Below, in pieces: positions 59,750 to 64,000 of a DNA stretch of 64,000 bases (position 1 is the first letter of the stretch; every line of letters starts with the position of its first letter). The translations under genes were made by a program, and so were the position numbers. Under the pieces are notes generated by a model, which saw nothing but the letters and a program-made list of their open reading frames with translations, was not told the DNA's origin and searched no databases. The stretch comes from Pirellulaceae bacterium (GTDB lineage: Bacteria; Planctomycetota; Planctomycetia; Pirellulales; Pirellulaceae): positions 186,001 to 250,000 of the forward strand of contig JAHBXT010000001.1 in NCBI GenBank assembly GCA_019636385.1, written 5' to 3'.

Positions 59750-60103
59750 TCACCCGTGACTCGATTTGGTGCGTTGACGCTTTTCTTCCAGTCCGGATTT
59801 CCCCTCACGGCGGGCCAACTCGGTGCGCAGCTGGTCCAGGGTAATGCCACGACTGGCAAGAAGAACCCACACATGGTAGATCAAATCGCATGCCTCGTAA
59901 ATCAAATGACCATTGTCTGGGGGAGTGGTTCGCTGAGCAGCATCGACAACTTCCGTCGCCTCCTCGGTGATCTTGGCCCCCATTTTTGCGACGCCGCCTT
60001 GGACCAGCGTGGTTGTATAAGAACCTTGTGGCAGTTCATGCACTCGACGGTGAAGCTCCGCCATCAGCCGATCTAACACGTCCCGATCCGTAGTTTCTGT
60101 CAT
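59750..60103 (-). CDS. hisE: Phosphoribosyl-ATP pyrophosphohydrolase
   Basis: 117 residues. Second step of histidine biosynthesis. MazG-like all-alpha fold with GSYTTTLVQGGVAKMGAKIT, EEATEVVDAAQ (metal-binding Glu residues) and ACDLIYHVWVLLASRGITLD. A stand-alone HisE, not fused to HisI. It starts at ATG 60103 and precedes hisG by 101 bp on the same strand. Confidence 0.94.
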   Translation of the reverse strand: MTETTDRDVLDRLMAELHRRVHELPQGSYTTTLVQGGVAKMGAKITEEATEVVDAAQRTTPPDNGHLIYEACDLIYHVWVLLASRGITLDQLRTELARREGKSGLEEKRQRTKSSHG

Positions 60104-60262
60104 CGCCCAACCAGCACCTTGCCTACGTGAATGAAAGCATAGATTATAACCTCACAAGCCAACTTTGACACTTCGCTCCAAGCAAGATATCTTTTCTAGC
60201 CCAAACGCGAGATCGCGTGACACGCGCAAACAACCTCCCTGGCCAGTCCAACCCGCAGTTCT

Positions 60263-61282
60263 ATGAAAACGCCATCGTCTGACTCCTCGACTACAGCTGC
60301 ATCGGCAGCCCAAGAATTTCGGCATTGGGTATTACCTCGGCTGGCCAATTGTTGGTATTTGACTGGACCGACTTCCAGTGGCAAGAGTTCGTTGGCTGTG
60401 GCCATTGCCCAGCGTTTAAACGCAGAAATCATCTCCATGGATTCGATGGCCATCTACTGTGGCATGGATATTGGGACCGCTAAACCGTCGCCGGAACAGC
60501 GTCGGGCTGTGCCTCACCATCAGCTTGATATCGTCGCTCCAACCGAGATGTTCAGCGTCTCGAGCTACGTATCCAGCACGCATCAAGTGGCCTCACAAAT
60601 CCACGCTCGCGGTCGCAACGTATTGATATGTGGCGGAACGCCGCTGTACCTCAAAAGTCTACTACGCGGATTATTTCTGGGGCCCGCAGCCGACTGGCAG
60701 TTTCGTCAGGCCATCGAGGACGACTTGGCCATTCACGGAATGGAAGCTCTTCGCGATCGCTTAAAGCAAGTCGATCCGCTGATGGTATACAAACTGCATC
60801 CGAACGACAAACGACGGATGATCCGCGCCTTAGAGGTTGCTCGAACCACCGGCCAGCCCCTGAGCCACTGGCAGCAGCAGTTTGATATCCCGGCGCCGGT
60901 CCAACAGTGCCCCACATTGGTACTTCGATTAGAACGGAGCTGGCTGCATGAGTTGATTAACCAACGCGTGCAGCGGATGATTGACGGGGGTTTACAGGCC
61001 GAAGTCGATGGGCTGTTGGATCGCTACGGCCAACTAAGTCGCACCGCCGCTCAGGCGGTTGGCTATCGCGAAATGCTGGATCGGCGAGAAGTTCCCGTGC
61101 CGATCGACGAAACGATCCAGCAGATTCGCGCGCATACTCGACAGTTCGCGCGGCGACAAGAAATCTGGTTTCGCGGGCTCAGCGAACTCCAGTCACTGCC
61201 GGTCACGCCCGAAAGTCAGCTTGAAGAACTCGTACAACAAGCCGTACAGTTCTATACCAGTTTTCCTCAACAGCCCACGTGA
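60263..61282 (+). CDS. miaA: tRNA dimethylallyltransferase
   Basis: 339 residues. It adds the isopentenyl group to A37 of tRNAs reading UNN codons, using DMAPP from the MEP pathway (ispG is 2.6 kb away). P-loop LTGPTSSGKSSLAVAIAQRL, EIISMDSMAIYCGMDIGTAK, PHHQLDIVAP, CGGTPLYLKSLLRGLF, NDKRRMIRALEVARTTGQPL and the C-terminal RIRAHTRQFARRQEIWFR-type block (here IRAHTRQFARRQEIWFRGL). Start ATG 60263; the 5' end is divergent from hisE with 159 bp between. Confidence 0.96.
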   Translation: MKTPSSDSSTTAASAAQEFRHWVLPRLANCWYLTGPTSSGKSSLAVAIAQRLNAEIISMDSMAIYCGMDIGTAKPSPEQRRAVPHHQLDIVAPTEMFSVSSYVSSTHQVASQIHARGRNVLICGGTPLYLKSLLRGLFLGPAADWQFRQAIEDDLAIHGMEALRDRLKQVDPLMVYKLHPNDKRRMIRALEVARTTGQPLSHWQQQFDIPAPVQQCPTLVLRLERSWLHELINQRVQRMIDGGLQAEVDGLLDRYGQLSRTAAQAVGYREMLDRREVPVPIDETIQQIRAHTRQFARRQEIWFRGLSELQSLPVTPESQLEELVQQAVQFYTSFPQQPT

Positions 61283-61333
61283 CGACTCAGCGGGCAGAGT
61301 GTCACTACGCCCGTCAAAACGTGGAGGATAAGG

Positions 61334-62164
61334 CTACCCAGGCAATTCCAGCGTTTCTATGTTCCACAATTCACTCGCCGACTGGCGGCTCAGTTGTTCA
61401 ATGGCTTGGCTTGTCCGCCACAACGGGTCACCGGCCAACCGCCAGTATTCGGGGACAGGTGCTGTGCCAGACGTGTGCACGGCGGATTGTGGATGCCGAA
61501 ACTCGATGCGCACAGCATGCAGACCAAGCGGTTGTTGGCGTCGTTGGTTCAAATTCTGTGATTGGACTTCATCAAATTTCGCTTCGGCCCAATGCAGTGG
61601 ACGCTCACACAGGTGACCGACGCTGGACGTTGCTCCATAGAGCCAGTCCCCAGCGACCGGCCAGCCGCGTTGCGACAGCTGCAGGCGAATTTGATGCATC
61701 CTGCCGGTCAATAAGTGGATCAACGCCAAACTGTGGCCATTGCTGCTCACCATCGGCCTGATGGTGAGTTCGGCCAATCGTGCCCCGTCCGAACCAGCAG
61801 CCACTATCTGTCCGCGCGGTTCGTCTTTAACTTTGGTTACGTAATCAGACCAACGCTGTACTGGCCCCGTCAGGTCGCCTTCGACCCACGCTAAATAGTA
61901 CTTTTGTACCAACCGATGCTGGAACTGCGTGCCGAAACGCTTTAGTGCCCTTTGGTTACGGGCCACCAAGACCACTCCGGAAGTCCCACGATCCAGGCGG
62001 TGGGGCAGCCCGACAAATGGAACCCCCGCATGGCAGTCTCGGGCTTTGATTTGTGCTTCAAGCAACGATTGCAACGACTCAATCCCCTCGACAGCCTGTG
62101 TCAGCAAACCAGCCGGCTTGCTTACCAGCATAAAATGTTGCTCGTCGTGGAGGATCGGAATCAT
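61334..62164 (-). CDS. RluA-family RNA pseudouridine synthase, second copy
   Basis: 276 residues. The catalytic domain begins at once (MIPILHDEQHFMLVSKPAGL), without an S4 domain, as in RluA/TruC-like members. The active site is LPHRLDRGTSGVVLVARNQR with the catalytic Asp. KYYLAWVEGDLTGPVQRWSD, RPMVSSNGHSLALIHLLTGR, MHQIRLQLSQRGWPVAGDWL and PLGLHAVRIEFRHPQSA follow. The RNA target is not determined. A nested hairpin with a T-run lies 83-151 bp upstream on the same strand and may control it. Confidence 0.92.
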   Translation of the reverse strand: MIPILHDEQHFMLVSKPAGLLTQAVEGIESLQSLLEAQIKARDCHAGVPFVGLPHRLDRGTSGVVLVARNQRALKRFGTQFQHRLVQKYYLAWVEGDLTGPVQRWSDYVTKVKDEPRGQIVAAGSDGARLAELTIRPMVSSNGHSLALIHLLTGRMHQIRLQLSQRGWPVAGDWLYGATSSVGHLCERPLHWAEAKFDEVQSQNLNQRRQQPLGLHAVRIEFRHPQSAVHTSGTAPVPEYWRLAGDPLWRTSQAIEQLSRQSASELWNIETLELPG

Positions 62165-62246
62165 AGCTTGGATCGTCGGCGCGATTCGAAAATGGTCGCG
62201 ATAGCTGACTGACTAGGTTGCAACGCCTGGCGATTGAATGAGCGCG

Positions 62247-62315
62247 AAAAAAAACGAGGAGCCCCGGCCATGAGAACAAAAAGGACGACGACTTGTTCTC
62301 AGTGAGCTCCTCGTT
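62247..62315 (-). promoter_or_regulatory. Nested hairpin with T8 tail in a divergent intergenic region (attenuator or sRNA terminator)
   Basis: Outer arms AACGAGGAGC (62253-62262) and GCTCCTCGTT (62306-62315), inner arms TGAGAACAA (62271-62279) and TTGTTCTCA (62293-62301), all perfect. On the minus strand the structure is followed by eight T (62247-62254), the classic intrinsic terminator layout. The genes on either side diverge (pseudouridine synthase at 62164 on minus, uvrC at 62519 on plus), so it ends no known gene. It would stop a minus-strand transcript begun between about 62320 and 62518. The rest of the 354-bp gap shows no gene. Confidence 0.65.
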
Positions 62316-62518
62316 AACCATGGTTTTAGTATGCTGATCGAATCGGTCAAGTCGCTCTCAAGATTTTTTTGCAAGTCGTTGCCGCTGCCAGTAAGCCAGC
62401 GGACGCGATTCGTGTCGACAACCTGGCGCGCTACGACACATTAAACTATGATGATGGTTGTGGAGACATGGTCGCCAACGCGTGAGAGCAGCATGTAATT
62501 TGTCGTGCATGTCGCTTG

Positions 62519-63955
62519 ATGTTTGTGCGTCATCCGTTGTCAGTGGAATCGTTGCAAGAGGTTGAACCGTTAGTGACAGAATTCGATGCAGATTCTGAAG
62601 CCGCTGCTGAGGCCAGCTTGGACCCAGCGCAGCACGCAGCACTGTCGCTTGGATTTCGGCGAGCTGCCGAGAAGGTCCGGTCGTTTCCGACCTCGCCCGG
62701 TGTGTATTTGATGAAGAATCATTCGGGAACCGTCATTTACGTCGGCAAAGCCAAGAATTTGCGGAGTCGGGCGGGGAGCTATTTTCTAAAAGCTGCGCAG
62801 CTCGAAGCGCGCACCGCCGACTGGATTCACGAAATCTGTGATATCGACTACTTGGAGTGCGATAGCGAGGTCGATGCCCTCATGGCCGAAAGCCGACTGA
62901 TTAAGGATATTCAGCCTAAGCACAACAAGGAGCAGAAGGACGACAAGAGCTTCCCGTACCTGATGATTACGACTCGCGAGGACTTCCCGCGCGTCGAGAT
63001 TACTCGGCAACCACCGCCGAGCGGCGTGAAGTTGTATGGGCCGTTCGCGAGTGCTGGGGCGCTGCGTGGTGCTGTTCAGGTATTACAAAGAATCTTCAAA
63101 TTCCGCACCTGCTCGCTGGATATTGAAGCGGCAGACCCGCGTTGGGAATGGTTTCGGCCCTGCCTACTGGCTTCGATCGCACAGTGTACTGCCCCCTGCA
63201 ATCTGCGCATCACCAAAGACGAATATCGCCAAGACATTCGCCGTTTGCAGACGTTTTTAGAGGGCGGCAAACGCAAATTGCTGAAAGAGTTACTGAACGA
63301 CATGCAAGCGGCGGCTGCGTCACTACATTTCGAGCAGGCGGCGCGATTACGTGACGAAATTCAGATGTTGGAACGACTAGACGAACGTGGTGAGCTGGAC
63401 ACGCATGCTCAGCCCCAAGTGTTCTACATCGACCCCAAGAAAGGCTTAATTGGACTACAAAAGATACTAAAACTGCCCAATCCACCACGGGTCATTGAAG
63501 GTGTGGACATCGCGCATTTGGGGGGACAAGATACGGTGGCCAGTCTGGTTCAATTCCTGGACGGCCTGCCTTTCAAACCGGGATACCGCCGCTACAAAAT
63601 CCGCGAAGTTCAAGGCGTAGACGACTACAAGTCGATTCATGAAGTTGTCTCGCGACGATTTCGGCGTTTGAGCGACGCTCAGGAGGTGTTTCCTGATCTG
63701 CTGTTGATCGATGGCGGCAAAGGTCAACTGGCTGCCGCTCTGGCCGCATTCCGCGATCAAAATATCGAGCCGCCGGTGCTGCTGTCGTTGGCCAAGCAGG
63801 ACGAAGAACTGTACCTGCCCGGCGACCGCCAACCGCTACGGCTGAGCCGCCATGCCTTCGCGCTGCGGCTGCTACAATATGTCCGTGACGAAGCACATCG
63901 CTTCGCACAGCATTATCATCACATCTTGCGGCATAAGAACCAGTTTGACTCTTAA
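62519..63955 (+). CDS. uvrC: Excinuclease ABC subunit C (short form)
   Basis: 478 residues from ATG 62519 (a TTG lies one codon before). It makes the dual incision in nucleotide excision repair. An N-terminal extension of about 50 residues precedes the GIY-YIG nuclease (FPTSPGVYLMKNHSGTVIYV, GKAKNLRSRAGSYF). The UvrB-binding UVR motif lies near residue 255 (FLEGGKRKLLKELLNDMQAA, LHFEQAARLRDEIQMLERLD). The RNase H-like C-half has the catalytic Asp in VIEGVDIAHLGGQDTVASLV, EVFPDLLLIDGGKGQLAAAL and RDEAHRFAQHYHHILRHK. It stops there: the C-terminal tandem helix-hairpin-helix DNA-binding region of E. coli UvrC (610 residues) is absent. Confidence 0.95.
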   Translation: MFVRHPLSVESLQEVEPLVTEFDADSEAAAEASLDPAQHAALSLGFRRAAEKVRSFPTSPGVYLMKNHSGTVIYVGKAKNLRSRAGSYFLKAAQLEARTADWIHEICDIDYLECDSEVDALMAESRLIKDIQPKHNKEQKDDKSFPYLMITTREDFPRVEITRQPPPSGVKLYGPFASAGALRGAVQVLQRIFKFRTCSLDIEAADPRWEWFRPCLLASIAQCTAPCNLRITKDEYRQDIRRLQTFLEGGKRKLLKELLNDMQAAAASLHFEQAARLRDEIQMLERLDERGELDTHAQPQVFYIDPKKGLIGLQKILKLPNPPRVIEGVDIAHLGGQDTVASLVQFLDGLPFKPGYRRYKIREVQGVDDYKSIHEVVSRRFRRLSDAQEVFPDLLLIDGGKGQLAAALAAFRDQNIEPPVLLSLAKQDEELYLPGDRQPLRLSRHAFALRLLQYVRDEAHRFAQHYHHILRHKNQFDS

Positions 63956-64000
63956 CAGTCTATTCACTACGGTTGGCAATACTTTGCTGGCGATTGGCTT

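Overview
The window looks like a chromosomal segment of a planctomycete of the Pirellula/Rhodopirellula type (Pirellulaceae). The evidence is a PSCyt1/DUF1549/DUF1553 cytochrome-like protein with CxxCH motifs, a DUF1571 protein, a DUF1080 protein, several secreted PQQ-type beta-propeller proteins, an ECF sigma factor translationally coupled to a membrane Ser/Thr kinase, a BBP2-type porin with a Cys-rich N-terminus, and a short UvrC. This placement rests on recognising families, not on a database search.

Layout. 1-4.2 kb: a secreted DUF1549/DUF1553 protein (cut by the left edge), an EF-hand protein and a small secreted protein. 4.25-11.1 kb: a decayed accessory island. It holds three broken copies of the 5' end of a RAYT-like (IS200-type) transposase gene and many copies of a short boundary motif (CCTGGGGACACAGCA). 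Between them are pieces of polymorphic toxin loci: a 5'-truncated toxin with adjacent immunity-like genes, a Hint-domain toxin killed by a stop codon, a second possible effector/membrane-protein pair, and a phosphoesterase with altered metal ligands. 11.2-16.5 kb: ECF sigma factor, kinase and GMC oxidoreductase. 16.5-19.1 kb: a DUF1571 gene split by an intact IS3-family element with a visible 3-bp target duplication, terminal inverted repeats and a -1 frameshift site. 19.2-26.2 kb: enoyl-CoA hydratase, a ceramidase-like lipoprotein, a porin, and a two-component pair whose NtrC-like regulator lacks GAFTGA.

26.2-30.7 kb: five unrelated plus-strand genes (HNH nuclease, unknown, DUF1254/DUF1214, a frameshifted unknown, bacterial-type PARG). 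They are separated by inverted-repeat sites resembling integron attC sites, so this is probably a cassette array without a local integrase. 30.8-64 kb: mostly conserved chromosomal genes: M16 peptidase, carA, rpmA-obgE, two RluA-type pseudouridine synthases, thiL, a VIT/VWA protein with a possible structured RNA leader, acs, an HtrA-type protease coupled to a very large beta-propeller protein, xylB, ispG, a PhyH oxygenase, hisE-hisG, miaA and uvrC.

The most unusual parts are the boundary-motif repeat family in the broken toxin island, the cassette-like array, the possible alternative-pairing RNA leader at 42.42-42.58 kb, and the nested hairpin with a T-run at 62.25-62.32 kb. I saw no tRNA or rRNA gene and no CRISPR array.
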